Assembly: GCA_016934535.1 (NCBI GenBank)
Contig: JAFGSQ010000056.1
Coordinates: 43,602-107,601, forward strand
DNA length: 64,000 nt
DNA from: a candidate division WOR-3 bacterium
GTDB lineage: Bacteria; SDB-A
Reading direction: 5' to 3'
Shown: piece by piece, positions 52,558-60,911 of the stretch
Layout: each line of letters begins with the position of its first letter
Position numbering within the stretch: position 1 is the stretch's first letter
Position numbers and translations under genes: made by a program
Notes under the pieces: model-generated
What the model was told of the DNA's origin: nothing
Databases searched by the model: none
What the model saw: only the letters and a program-made list of their open reading frames with translations

Positions 52558-53415
52558 TTAAAGGCAAAATTCTTCGACAGCTCTTTTTACATCTTCAATC
52601 ACCGAGAGAGGGGTAGAAGCCCCCCCGGTTATTCCAACGCATCCGGCTTCGTCGAAAAATTCACGACGTATCTCTTCGGGGCTTTCTATTTGAAAAGCCT
52701 TGTAGCCTTTTTCAAGCAGGAAATTCGTAAGCTCTCTCGTGTTAGAGCTGTTTTTTCCGCCCACCACTATATTTACGTCTGTTTTTTCAGCTACGCTCAG
52801 CGACTCTGTTCTTCTGATATATGTCGCGTTGCATATTGTATTGTAGACTAAAATCTCCTTATAAAGCAAGACAATTTCACCGGTGATTTTTTTGAATTCG
52901 TTTCCGGAAAAAGTCGTCTGAACTATTATTACAGTTTTGACGTCCGGTTTGAAGTTTAAATTTTTTACTTCGTCGAAAGAGCCGATCACGATAGCGTTGT
53001 AAAGACTGTGAGAAAGCAAGGCTTTGACTTCGGGGTGCTCTTTTTTTCCAATGATTATAAGCTGGTTTTCCTTTTTAGAATTCTGATCTGCGATTATCTG
53101 GGCTTTTTTTACGAAAGGACATGTTGTGTCTACTATGCTGAAGTGAAGTCTTTTCGCCTTTTCAATGACTTCGAGCGGAACTCCGTGACTTCTAAGAATA
53201 AGCTTTCCCGGCTCGACGGCTTCGAGATCCTTTTCGTCGATGGTTACGGCCCCTTTTTCCTCGAGCATTTTCACGGTCTGCGGATTGTGGATAATTTCTC
53301 CGAGTATGTAGATTTTTTCGTTTGCTTCAGAAGAATCGAGCACTTCTTCCGCCATTTTCACCGCTCTTTTGACGCCGAAGCAGAAACCTGCATTTTCAGC
53401 TATTATTACCTGCAT
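52558..53415 (-). CDS. ispH: 4-hydroxy-3-methylbut-2-enyl diphosphate reductase
   Basis: The 285-residue iron-sulfur enzyme performs the last step of the MEP isoprenoid pathway, giving IPP and DMAPP. The three cluster cysteines are in AGFCFGVKRAV, DTTCPFVKK and NTICNAT; the active-site His residues are in GEIIHNPQ and RSHGVP. The ATG at 53415 begins the conserved MQVIIAENAGFC and overlaps plsC by 10 bp; the open frame upstream is a plsC shadow. Confidence 0.95.
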   Translation of the reverse strand: MQVIIAENAGFCFGVKRAVKMAEEVLDSSEANEKIYILGEIIHNPQTVKMLEEKGAVTIDEKDLEAVEPGKLILRSHGVPLEVIEKAKRLHFSIVDTTCPFVKKAQIIADQNSKKENQLIIIGKKEHPEVKALLSHSLYNAIVIGSFDEVKNLNFKPDVKTVIIVQTTFSGNEFKKITGEIVLLYKEILVYNTICNATYIRRTESLSVAEKTDVNIVVGGKNSSNTRELTNFLLEKGYKAFQIESPEEIRREFFDEAGCVGITGGASTPLSVIEDVKRAVEEFCL

Positions 53416-54062
53416 AATTCTTTCATCTGTTTCTTCCAGATTGCCGCCATTGTGTCTGCTGTTCTGGACGCCGGCATTGTTCCTGAAAAAGGATGTATCG
53501 GTTTTCCGAACTTTACATCTACGCGCATTTTGCCTTTCAACAAGTCTTCTTTCAATGGATTCTTGTATTTTATAAAACAAGGAACCAGCGGAACTTTAGT
53601 TTTTATAGAAAGAAAAGCCGCTCCCGATTTGATTTCTTCCAACTGATTGTCGATTTTCCTTGTGCCTTCAGGAAAAACCATCAGAACGTACCCTTTGTTC
53701 AGGACGGAAAGCGCTTTTTTAATTGCCGATAAGTCTTTACCAGTTCTGTCGATTTTGATCGAATTGTATAAAGTCAAAACCGCGCTGTAAAGAGGATGAA
53801 CCAAAAAAAGTTCTTTTTTAGCGAGAAAATAACACATTCTCGGATATATGCTGAATGCGGCCACCGGAGGATCGAAATTATTTTGATGATTCGGCGCAAG
53901 TATGAATGCTCTATCCAAAGGGAGGTTTTCCGAACCTTGTATTCTCAAGCCGAGAACATGTCTGAAAAAGAAGCTTGCTACAAAATGTGAAAAAGACCAA
54001 AGAGCAGAAGGTCGGGGAATCAGAGTCCTATGTCGGCTGTTATCTTTTCTACGACTTGGCAT
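53406..54062 (-). CDS. plsC: 1-acyl-sn-glycerol-3-phosphate acyltransferase
   Basis: The 218-residue membrane-associated acyltransferase makes phosphatidic acid. It has the HX4D motif NHQNNFD, then KKELFLVHPL, a region around IKIDR and VFPEGTRK. It has one N-terminal hydrophobic stretch. The ATG at 54062 gives a 43-bp overlap with cmk and no clear ribosome site, so the true start may be further in, near the cmk stop. It shares its transcript with fabH and ptb-like lipid genes farther down. Confidence 0.9.
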   Translation of the reverse strand: MPSRRKDNSRHRTLIPRPSALWSFSHFVASFFFRHVLGLRIQGSENLPLDRAFILAPNHQNNFDPPVAAFSIYPRMCYFLAKKELFLVHPLYSAVLTLYNSIKIDRTGKDLSAIKKALSVLNKGYVLMVFPEGTRKIDNQLEEIKSGAAFLSIKTKVPLVPCFIKYKNPLKEDLLKGKMRVDVKFGKPIHPFSGTMPASRTADTMAAIWKKQMKELCR

Positions 54063-54664
54063 ATTGTCAGTTCGGTTGTGTCTATTATAGTTGACCCTTC
54101 AGGGACTTTCAGGGGGGAGATGCTTCTTTCAGAATCGTATTTGTCCCTGGCCGAGAGTTTTTCTCCGACCTCTCTGCAGTCCATTTCAACACCCATGACG
54201 AGAAGGTCTTTTTTTCTTCTTTTTGCTCTTTGATTCAAAGAAGCCGTCATAAAAAACTTGTGTTCGGCCTCCGGGAAAACAACCGAACCCATGTCTCTGC
54301 CTTCGCAGACAATTCCTTTTTCATGAAAAATACTTCGCTGAAGTTCGACCATTTTTTTTCTGACTTCAGGAATCGCGCTGACCGGGCTCACAGCTTCGCT
54401 GACGTCGGGTCGTCTAATTCTGTTTTCGACGTCTTTCCCGTTGAGAAAAATCCTGCCGTTTTCGTATTTGACTTCAATATCGTCCAAAACGGAAGAAATT
54501 TTTGTTTCGTTGTTCACGTCTATGCCGTTTTCGATGAGAAAAAGCGTAACGGCTCTGTACATTGCGCCGGTGTCGAGGTACAAAAATCCCAGTTTTTCGG
54601 CGATGATTTTAGCCACAGTGCTTTTACCTGCGGCGGCAGGTCCGTCTATTGTTATCAAAATCAT
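54020..54664 (-). CDS. cmk: Cytidylate kinase
   Basis: The 214-residue kinase phosphorylates (d)CMP. P-loop IDGPAAAGKSTVAK, YLDTGAMYRAVT, CEGRDMGSVVFP, and the lid RAKRRKKDL are present. It heads the 18-gene minus-strand run. The ATG at 54664 lies 8 bp after a -10 box with a perfect TTGACA upstream and has no Shine-Dalgarno, so the transcript is predicted to be leaderless. Confidence 0.94.
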   Translation of the reverse strand: MILITIDGPAAAGKSTVAKIIAEKLGFLYLDTGAMYRAVTLFLIENGIDVNNETKISSVLDDIEVKYENGRIFLNGKDVENRIRRPDVSEAVSPVSAIPEVRKKMVELQRSIFHEKGIVCEGRDMGSVVFPEAEHKFFMTASLNQRAKRRKKDLLVMGVEMDCREVGEKLSARDKYDSERSISPLKVPEGSTIIDTTELTICQVVEKITADIGL

Positions 54665-54672
54665 GTTCAGGC

Positions 54673-54701
54673 AGTTTATTGATTCGAAATCGGCGTGTCA
54701 A
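54673..54701 (-). promoter_or_regulatory. Promoter of the cmk-to-murU-like gene run, predicted leaderless
   Basis: TTGACA (54701-54696), a 17-bp spacer and TAAACT (54678-54673), followed by 8 bp and the cmk ATG. The -35 is consensus; the -10 matches four of six. Confidence 0.55.
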
Positions 54702-54731
54702 TTCAATTATTAAGGATGATACAATGATGGT

Positions 54732-55025
54732 TCAGATTTCTTTCGTCAGTTTGAGATAATCTTTGTAAGGGATGGCGGTCCAGCTCTGGGATTCAAAAGC
54801 GCCGTTAAGCAGGCTTATCATGGATACTTTGGCGGCTGTATTTTCGTCGGGAGCTTCGTATATGTCCATGAAATCGAATTCACCAAGCAAAGCGTAATGA
54901 GAGACAAATTTTACTTCCGGACATTTATCTTTAACCTGTTCGAGCCAGTCTCTGCCGGCCGAAGATCTGTTTTTCACTTGTTTGGAGACTTCGGGGGAGA
55001 GTTTTGTCATCAGAATGAAAGTCAT
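54732..55025 (-). CDS. GYD domain protein
   Basis: The 97-residue ferredoxin-like-fold protein of the GYD family: FILMTKLSPEVSKQVK, the motif LLGEFDFMDIYEAPDE, and a closing AIPYKDYLKL. GYD proteins are small, widespread and of unknown function. AAAGGAGG precedes the ATG. It is expressed from the extended -10 TGATATAAT at 55067-55059, which overlaps the divergent promoter of the MBL hydrolase gene. Confidence 0.88.
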   Translation of the reverse strand: MTFILMTKLSPEVSKQVKNRSSAGRDWLEQVKDKCPEVKFVSHYALLGEFDFMDIYEAPDENTAAKVSMISLLNGAFESQSWTAIPYKDYLKLTKEI

Positions 55026-55035
55026 AACACCTCCT

Positions 55036-55063
55036 TTGAAAATAACAACTTGAATGATATTAT
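55036..55063 (+). promoter_or_regulatory. Promoter of the MBL hydrolase gene
   Basis: TTGAAA (55036-55041), a 16-bp spacer and extended -10 TGATATTAT (hexamer 55058-55063). RNA would start near 55070, leaving a leader of about 23 nt. Confidence 0.5.
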
Positions 55064-55067
55064 ATCA
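55059..55067 (-). promoter_or_regulatory. Extended -10 promoter of the GYD gene
   Basis: TGATATAAT on the minus strand (hexamer 55064-55059). It occupies almost the same base pairs as the -10 of the opposite promoter because the site is palindromic around 55055-55067. Confidence 0.55.
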
Positions 55068-55092
55068 CAAAATCAAACGGGAAGAACGAATC

Positions 55093-55698
55093 ATGAAAAT
55101 AACGCGTTTTATAGTGGGCCAGATTGAAACCAACTGTTATTTTGCGACTTCAATGGATGAACTTCTGATTGTCGATCCCGGTGGCTTTTCCGAGAAAATG
55201 TCCGATTTCAGGAAGAATTTTATATGCAAGTATATTTTTCTCACGCACAATCATTACGATCACACTGCCGGCGTGTTGAAGATGAAAAGTCTTTTTCCGG
55301 AAGCCGAAATTACGATACACGAAAATGACGCCGCGGGTCTCAACGACCCTTTTTACAACGGCTCACTTCTTTTCGGTGCGCATCCAAAAAAAATAATTCC
55401 CGACTTCGTCTTGAAAGGAAATGAAAAACTTACACTGGCCGGGCGTGAGATTTCTCTTTTGCACACTCCCGGTCACACGGAAGGTTCGGTTTCTTTGTTT
55501 ACGGAAAACGTTCTTTTCTCGGGCGACACTCTCTTCAAAAACGGCGTCGGAAGGTGCGACATGCCGTCGGGCGATTGCATCAAACTCGTAAAATCGCTCA
55601 AGTCATATTACGGGCTGAGAACCAATTACAGAATTTTGCCGGGTCACGGAGAGGAAACGGATCTCGAAAGCGAAAGAGATTTCGTTTTTTCTCTCTGA
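55093..55698 (+). CDS. MBL-fold metallo-hydrolase (glyoxalase II-like)
   Basis: The 201-residue protein has the zinc-site motif THNHYDHTAG, then LHTPGHTEGSV, FSGDTLF and LPGHGEET, in the order of hydroxyacylglutathione hydrolase/YcbL-type thioesterases. It is shorter than GloB (about 250) and lacks its C-terminal glutathione-binding domain, as in YcbL. Likely a cytosolic thioester hydrolase; substrate unknown. The ATG at 55093 is used; the open frame begins upstream within promoter sequence. It converges 10 bp from the second ammonia-lyase gene. Confidence 0.88.
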   Translation: MKITRFIVGQIETNCYFATSMDELLIVDPGGFSEKMSDFRKNFICKYIFLTHNHYDHTAGVLKMKSLFPEAEITIHENDAAGLNDPFYNGSLLFGAHPKKIIPDFVLKGNEKLTLAGREISLLHTPGHTEGSVSLFTENVLFSGDTLFKNGVGRCDMPSGDCIKLVKSLKSYYGLRTNYRILPGHGEETDLESERDFVFSL

Positions 55699-55708
55699 AA
55701 ATTTTATT

Positions 55709-57235
55709 TCATTCCGAAAGGTTGCCCGTCACATTTTCAACTTCCGTGAGAATTTCGCAGGATTTGACAAGTTCTTTCATTTTGTTGTGATCGCTGTAAA
55801 GAGGTCTGTCGATGTCGAGAAAATCCACGTGTTTCCTTATCGTCTTTTTCGCGGTTAAAGTCCCATTGCCTGTTTTGTATTCCCTGAAATCCAGTGCCTG
55901 CGCCGCCGCCATTAATTCTATGCCGAGTATCCCGTAGGCGTTGTCGAGTATTTGAAAATTTTTCAGGGCTGTGTTCATGCCCATGGAAACAAAATCTTCC
56001 TGATCCGCAGCCGCAGGTATTGACTGAATGCAGGCAGGAGAAGACAGGATTTTCTGTTCGACTATCAGGGAGTCGGCGGTGTACTGACTGAGCATCAAGC
56101 CGGAAAACATGCCGGCGCCTTTCGACAGAAAAGCGGGAAGCCCGACGTTAAGAGCCGGATTGTTCAGGCGATTCATCCTTCTCTCGGACAAAACGCAGAC
56201 CATCGTTATCACGGTGCCTGCAAGTTCCATCGGAACGGAAACGGGGCTGCCTTGAAAATTCGCTCCTGAAAGCTGGGTGTTTTCTTCCGGGAAAAATATC
56301 GGATTGTCGCCTACTCCGTTGAGTTCAATCTCAACCTGGCTTTTCGCGTACGCTATCGCGTCGTGAGCGGCTCCGATGACCTGCGGTGTCGAGCGCATTG
56401 AATAGGCATCCTGAACTTTGCATTTTATCCTTTTTTCAAACACGTCGCCGTCGGTCATAAGTTTTCTAAGAGCTTTTGCGCTTCTGATTGAGCCCTTGAA
56501 TCCTCTTGCCATGTGTATCCTTTCGTCGTAGGGAGAGGGATTGGCTCTTAAAGCCTCCAACGACATTGCCGCGGCAATTTCGGCTTGTTTTAAAAATCTG
56601 TCGGCGTCATAAAGAAAAATGGCGCTCATGGCGGTTATGAAATTAGAGCCATTTATTGTCGCCAGGCCGTCTCTCGCCATGAGACCGGGAACTATGATGT
56701 CTGCTCTTTCCATAGCTTCTCGACCCTCAAGTAATTCACCTTTGTAGCAGGCTTTCCCTTCGCCCATCAGCAGTAGGGCTATCTGGGACATGGGGGCGAG
56801 ATCACCGCAGGCGCCGACCGAACCCTTTTGGCATACTTGAGGAGTGACGCCTTTGTTAAGCATTTCGACGATGGTTTTTGTGATTTCGGGTCTGCAACCG
56901 GAATTGCCGTTGGCGTGCACGTTGACTCTGCCGAGCATGGCACCTCTGACGTATTCTTCCGGCATGGGTTCGCCAATTCCGGCCGAATGGTTGTAAATCA
57001 GGTATTTCTGAAAATCCTTGATTTGACGCTCATCGAGGACAATTTCAGAAAACTCGCCTATACCCGTGTTAATTCCGTACATTGTTTCACCCGCAGAGAT
57101 TTTATTTTCGAGCATATGCCTGCATTTTTCGATTTTCTCAAGGCTTGAGGGGTGGACAGAAACTGTGCCGCCATTTCTCGCCACGTCAACCAAAGTTTCA
57201 ACCGTCAGGTTTTTGCCGTTCAATTCGTGATGCAC
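55709..57235 (-). CDS. HAL/PAL-family ammonia-lyase with Ala-Cys-Gly in the MIO position (copy 2)
   Basis: The 508-residue aromatic amino-acid lyase family protein aligns along its length with HutH (YGINTGIGEF, NGVGDNPIFF, GANFQGSPVS, AADQEDFVS). However, the MIO-forming tripeptide is ACG (GSVGACGDLAPMS; codons 56812-56804) instead of ASG. The S-to-C mutant of Pseudomonas HutH is reported to stay active, so catalysis is possible. Substrate may be histidine or another amino acid. The start is GTG at 57235 with AAGGAG 6 bp upstream. It is 11 bp downstream of the SPFH gene and probably co-transcribed with it. Confidence 0.87.
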   Translation of the reverse strand: MHHELNGKNLTVETLVDVARNGGTVSVHPSSLEKIEKCRHMLENKISAGETMYGINTGIGEFSEIVLDERQIKDFQKYLIYNHSAGIGEPMPEEYVRGAMLGRVNVHANGNSGCRPEITKTIVEMLNKGVTPQVCQKGSVGACGDLAPMSQIALLLMGEGKACYKGELLEGREAMERADIIVPGLMARDGLATINGSNFITAMSAIFLYDADRFLKQAEIAAAMSLEALRANPSPYDERIHMARGFKGSIRSAKALRKLMTDGDVFEKRIKCKVQDAYSMRSTPQVIGAAHDAIAYAKSQVEIELNGVGDNPIFFPEENTQLSGANFQGSPVSVPMELAGTVITMVCVLSERRMNRLNNPALNVGLPAFLSKGAGMFSGLMLSQYTADSLIVEQKILSSPACIQSIPAAADQEDFVSMGMNTALKNFQILDNAYGILGIELMAAAQALDFREYKTGNGTLTAKKTIRKHVDFLDIDRPLYSDHNKMKELVKSCEILTEVENVTGNLSE

Positions 57236-57246
57236 TGACTTCTCCT

Positions 57247-58161
57247 TCAGTGTGAAGAATTTAAAATTAATGGAATCCCGGAGGATGAGGGATTTGTCGG
57301 TATGACGTAAAAAACCGAATTACCAGATTCTCCGAGCAATTTTATTGCCTCGACAGCGTTCCACTGTATGTACCTGTCCGTGAGATTTGATGAAATTATC
57401 AACTGCGCAGAAGCTATTCCACCGGCTTCGACCACTCTCTTGATCGAATCCTGTCTTGCAATGGCAATTTCGTATTCTCTTCTTTGAAGTTGCTGTTCGG
57501 CAGAAAGCTTTTCCTGAATCGCGAGATCGACGCTCGTGGGAGGCGTGATGTTTCTTAAAAGGACATTGTCTACTTTGATACCTTTGGGATTCAGATACAA
57601 AGAAAGGTCTCTCAAAAGCTGAAGACGTATGTCGTCCCTTTGCTTGAAACACTCGTCAAGTTTGTACGTGCTGAAAACGTCTCTGAGTATTGCTCTCGAC
57701 GCAGGTCTTACTAAAAGATCGCGAAGCTGATCGGTGTTTGTCGCTACCCTCGAGTAAATAGATGCTGCGGAATCGGGATTGACCGACCACCATATTGTTA
57801 TATCGACAGTCACTTCGGAGTTGTCGAGAGTTCTCGCCGTTATCGGGTCGGGATTATAACGTATTCCTTCGCCGGGGGCGATGCTCATAGTGTATTCCTG
57901 AAGGCGTATAGAGTATGTCACTATCTTGGCAAAAGGATTTTTAACGTGAAGGCCTTCGGTCATGGGTTTTGCAAGAACCTTGCCGAAAAGAACCTGAAGC
58001 CCGATTTCACCCGCGTCAATAACAGTGAGAGTCTGCGCGAAAAAAGAAAGCACCAGAAAAACTATAAAAACGGCTATTCCAGGCCCTTTTTTCTTGAGGG
58101 CGATGAGTGAAATACCTCCGGACACCGCGAAAATAAAGAAAAGAAACGATAGAAAAGTCAT
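57247..58161 (-). CDS. SPFH/prohibitin-domain membrane protein
   Basis: The 304-residue protein has two N-terminal hydrophobic helices (about 2-20 and 29-48). The SPFH/band-7 domain follows: VIDAGEIGLQVLFGKVL, EGLHVKNPFAKIVTYSIRLQEY, VTVDITIWWSVNP, PASRAILRDVF. A coiled-coil stretch (KLSAEQQLQRREYEIAIARQ) precedes the C-terminus. Prohibitin-like proteins form membrane-bound rings that often regulate FtsH-type proteases; no protease gene is adjacent. GGGAGG precedes the ATG. Confidence 0.9.
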   Translation of the reverse strand: MTFLSFLFFIFAVSGGISLIALKKKGPGIAVFIVFLVLSFFAQTLTVIDAGEIGLQVLFGKVLAKPMTEGLHVKNPFAKIVTYSIRLQEYTMSIAPGEGIRYNPDPITARTLDNSEVTVDITIWWSVNPDSAASIYSRVATNTDQLRDLLVRPASRAILRDVFSTYKLDECFKQRDDIRLQLLRDLSLYLNPKGIKVDNVLLRNITPPTSVDLAIQEKLSAEQQLQRREYEIAIARQDSIKRVVEAGGIASAQLIISSNLTDRYIQWNAVEAIKLLGESGNSVFYVIPTNPSSSGIPLILNSSH

Positions 58162-58312
58162 TTTTGCCTCCCTTGTTCATATTTTCCTTGATTTTATGAC
58201 GAAATTTCTATAAACCTTCTTTTTAACTTATAAGCATAAAAATATACAGCATATCCCGTTTGCCGTCAGCAGAGGAATGCAAAATGTTTTTTTGAAATCA
58301 AGGGAGGCTCTA

Positions 58313-58699
58313 TTGAAGAAAGAGGAAACCATCAAGGCGAGAGTACTCATGGATTTTCTCAGAAAGAACCTTAAAGGGATCGGCATCAATGAGATCATGT
58401 CTGAACTGGAGATAAGCGGAATAACCGGAGAAGAATTGGAAGAGGAAATACTAAGCTTGATACCGCGTTTTCGTCAGAGCGGGAAAGGCGAAATTTTCAG
58501 CGACGAAAGGCTCCTTTCTCTCATAGACAATCTCACTGAAGAAGGAATGATGCATTTTCTGCAAATTTGGGACAGCGGAATGCTCGACGAGAAGGACATA
58601 AATTTCTTTCTCGAAATGATTGAAAACAGATCGGAAGAAAAAATGAACGTCAAAACTGTTGAAATAATTATCAACTGTCTTTTGATTAACAAGGGGTGA
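58313..58699 (+). CDS. Smg/DUF494-like protein
   Basis: The 128-residue acidic, helical protein. The C-terminal half (LTEEGMMHFLQIWDSGMLDE, then VKTVEIIINCLLINKG) resembles the Smg/DUF494 family. That family is normally encoded between dprA and topA, and topA begins 1 bp after this gene. The TTG at 58313 is chosen because GGGAGG lies 5 bp upstream; an ATG at 58277 is poorly spaced from its AGAGG. The similarity is modest, so the family call leans on context. Function of Smg is not established. Confidence 0.65.
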   Translation: MKKEETIKARVLMDFLRKNLKGIGINEIMSELEISGITGEELEEEILSLIPRFRQSGKGEIFSDERLLSLIDNLTEEGMMHFLQIWDSGMLDEKDINFFLEMIENRSEEKMNVKTVEIIINCLLINKG

Positions 58700-58700
58700 C

Positions 58701-60911
58701 ATGGCTAAAAATCTTCTCATTGTCGAATCACCGACCAAGGCGAAAACGATAACCAAAATTGTGGGAAAGGATTTTTCAGTTCTTTCTACGTTCGGACACA
58801 TAAAAGACATGCCCGTCTCAAGACTCGGTGTCGACGTTGAAGACAACTTCAAAACGATCTTCGTACTCAATAAAACAAAACTCAAGCAGATAGTCAAAAT
58901 CAAGGAATCGGCAAAAAAAGCCGATACAGTTTACATAGCGACGGATCCCGACAGAGAAGGAGAGGCCATCGCTCAACACATAAGCGAAGAGCTTCCGTCA
59001 GGAAAATCGGTCAAGAGGCTTCTTTTTTACGAAATGACTCCCAAAGCGATAAACGAAGCCATAAAAACCCCGGGTGAAATAGATTGTCTTAAAGTGGACT
59101 CGCAAAACGCAAGGAGAATATTAGACAGGCTGGTCGGATACAAAGTGAGCCCGCTTCTTTGGAAACGGATAAAAAGCGGCTTGTCCGCAGGCAGAGTCCA
59201 GACGGTAGCACTCAAGCTGATTTGCGAAAGAGAGAACGAAAGGAGAAAGTTTGTCTCCCAGGAATACTGGGACGTAATGTTTGTCCTGGAAAAGGACGGA
59301 AAGCTTGTCACCGCAGCTCTCTCGAAAAAAGCCGGAAGAAAAATAAAGATAGAAAGCGGGAAAGAGGCGGAAAAACTAACTGAGCAGGTTAAAAATAACA
59401 CTGTTAAAGTCCTGGATATGACTTTTCAGGAAAGGAAGAAAAAGCCCAAACCTCCGTACACTACGAGCACGCTTCAGCAGGACGCAGTCACGAGGCTCGG
59501 TTACAGCGCCAGCAGAACCATGATGGTGGCTCAGAAGTTGTTCGAAGGCGTCGATATTGAAAACGAAACTGTCGGATTGATAACCTACATGAGAACGGAT
59601 TCAGTGAGAGTTTCCCCCGAAGCCGTCAGCCAAGCGAGGAAATTCATGTCTGAAAGCGGATTGAAGCGCCTTTTGCCTGAAAAACCCAACAAATACGCTG
59701 ACTCCAAGAAAAATGTCCAGAGCGCGCATGAAGCTGTAAGACCGACGGATTTATTTAAAACACCGGATAGCCTGAAGGGAAAAATCGAAAAAGACATGCT
59801 CAATCTGTATTCGATGATATGGAAAAGGTTTATCGCTTCCCAATGCAGAGACGCTGTTGAGAAGATATCGACTCTGACATTTTCTGCCGGTACCGATTTG
59901 GAGTTGAGGGCTTCAAGAACCGAAACGGTTTTCGACGGATTCAAGCACTTTTTCGACGGCAACGGAGAAGAGAATGAAACAGAAAAGCTTCCTGATCTCA
60001 AAAAAGGAGACGAAATGAAAGTCGTCTCAGAAAAAGCGGAACAGCATTTCACTCAACCTCCTGCGAGATTCACGGAGGCGTCTTTGATAAAAGAACTCGA
60101 CGCACTTGGCATAGGAAGGCCGAGTACTTACGCACCGATCATTTCAATAATTGTTGAACGCGGATACGTGCTGAAGTCCAACAGAAGCCTTTCTCCGACC
60201 AAACTCGGAGAAGTTGTGCTTAAGTATCTCGTAGAATCTTTTCCTGAAGTATTCAACGAAAAATTCACCGCTCTGATGGAGGAAAGGCTTGACGAGATAG
60301 AGCAGGGTAAATCGAAAAAAGAGACCGTACTCGTGGAGTTTTACAAACCCTTCGGAGCGAGAATGGAACAGGTAAAAAATTCAAAGATCACAATAGAAAT
60401 TCCTGAAAACGAAAAAATATGTCCGGTATGCGGCAAACAAATGGCGTTAAAGAACAGCAGGTACGGGTCTTTCCTCGGGTGTACCGATTACCCGAAATGC
60501 AAAGGTAAAAAGGACATTTTTTCCGAAAACGACAATGAAACCGAAACTGAAATTGCGTGCCCGAAATGCGGACAGAAAATGATTTCGATGAACGGGAGAT
60601 ACGGAAAGTACCTGAGATGCAGGAATTACCCCCAATGCCCCACGACTACTCCTTATTATATTGGAGTTGATTGCCCTCACGATAAATGCCGGGGTAAGAT
60701 AGCAGAGAAGAAAAGTGCAAAAGGAAGAAATTACTGGACCTGCGACGAATGTAAGGCCGTATTCTGGACTAAACCAATCTCAAGGAAATGTCCGAACTGT
60801 AAAAGTAACGCCATGCTTGAAAAAAAGACAAAAAAAGGAACGATACTCACATGCCCGCTTTGCAATGCAGTGGTCGCGCCGGAAGAATACATGGGAGAGA
60901 TGTCTGAATGA
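58701..60911 (+). CDS. topA: DNA topoisomerase I
   Basis: The 736-residue type IA enzyme relaxes negative supercoils. The Toprim domain is at the N-terminus (NLLIVESPTKAKTI, ATDPDREGEAIA). The active-site Tyr is in GLITYMRTDS near residue 297, and GIGRPSTYAPI is conserved. The C-terminus carries four zinc ribbons, the first three being CPVCGKQM...CTDYPKC-, CPKCGQKM...CRNYPQC- and CPHDKC...CDEC-like. The last one is CPNCK...CPLC. It starts directly after the Smg-like gene and overlaps the amylase gene by 4 bp. Confidence 0.97.
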   Translation: MAKNLLIVESPTKAKTITKIVGKDFSVLSTFGHIKDMPVSRLGVDVEDNFKTIFVLNKTKLKQIVKIKESAKKADTVYIATDPDREGEAIAQHISEELPSGKSVKRLLFYEMTPKAINEAIKTPGEIDCLKVDSQNARRILDRLVGYKVSPLLWKRIKSGLSAGRVQTVALKLICERENERRKFVSQEYWDVMFVLEKDGKLVTAALSKKAGRKIKIESGKEAEKLTEQVKNNTVKVLDMTFQERKKKPKPPYTTSTLQQDAVTRLGYSASRTMMVAQKLFEGVDIENETVGLITYMRTDSVRVSPEAVSQARKFMSESGLKRLLPEKPNKYADSKKNVQSAHEAVRPTDLFKTPDSLKGKIEKDMLNLYSMIWKRFIASQCRDAVEKISTLTFSAGTDLELRASRTETVFDGFKHFFDGNGEENETEKLPDLKKGDEMKVVSEKAEQHFTQPPARFTEASLIKELDALGIGRPSTYAPIISIIVERGYVLKSNRSLSPTKLGEVVLKYLVESFPEVFNEKFTALMEERLDEIEQGKSKKETVLVEFYKPFGARMEQVKNSKITIEIPENEKICPVCGKQMALKNSRYGSFLGCTDYPKCKGKKDIFSENDNETETEIACPKCGQKMISMNGRYGKYLRCRNYPQCPTTTPYYIGVDCPHDKCRGKIAEKKSAKGRNYWTCDECKAVFWTKPISRKCPNCKSNAMLEKKTKKGTILTCPLCNAVVAPEEYMGEMSE

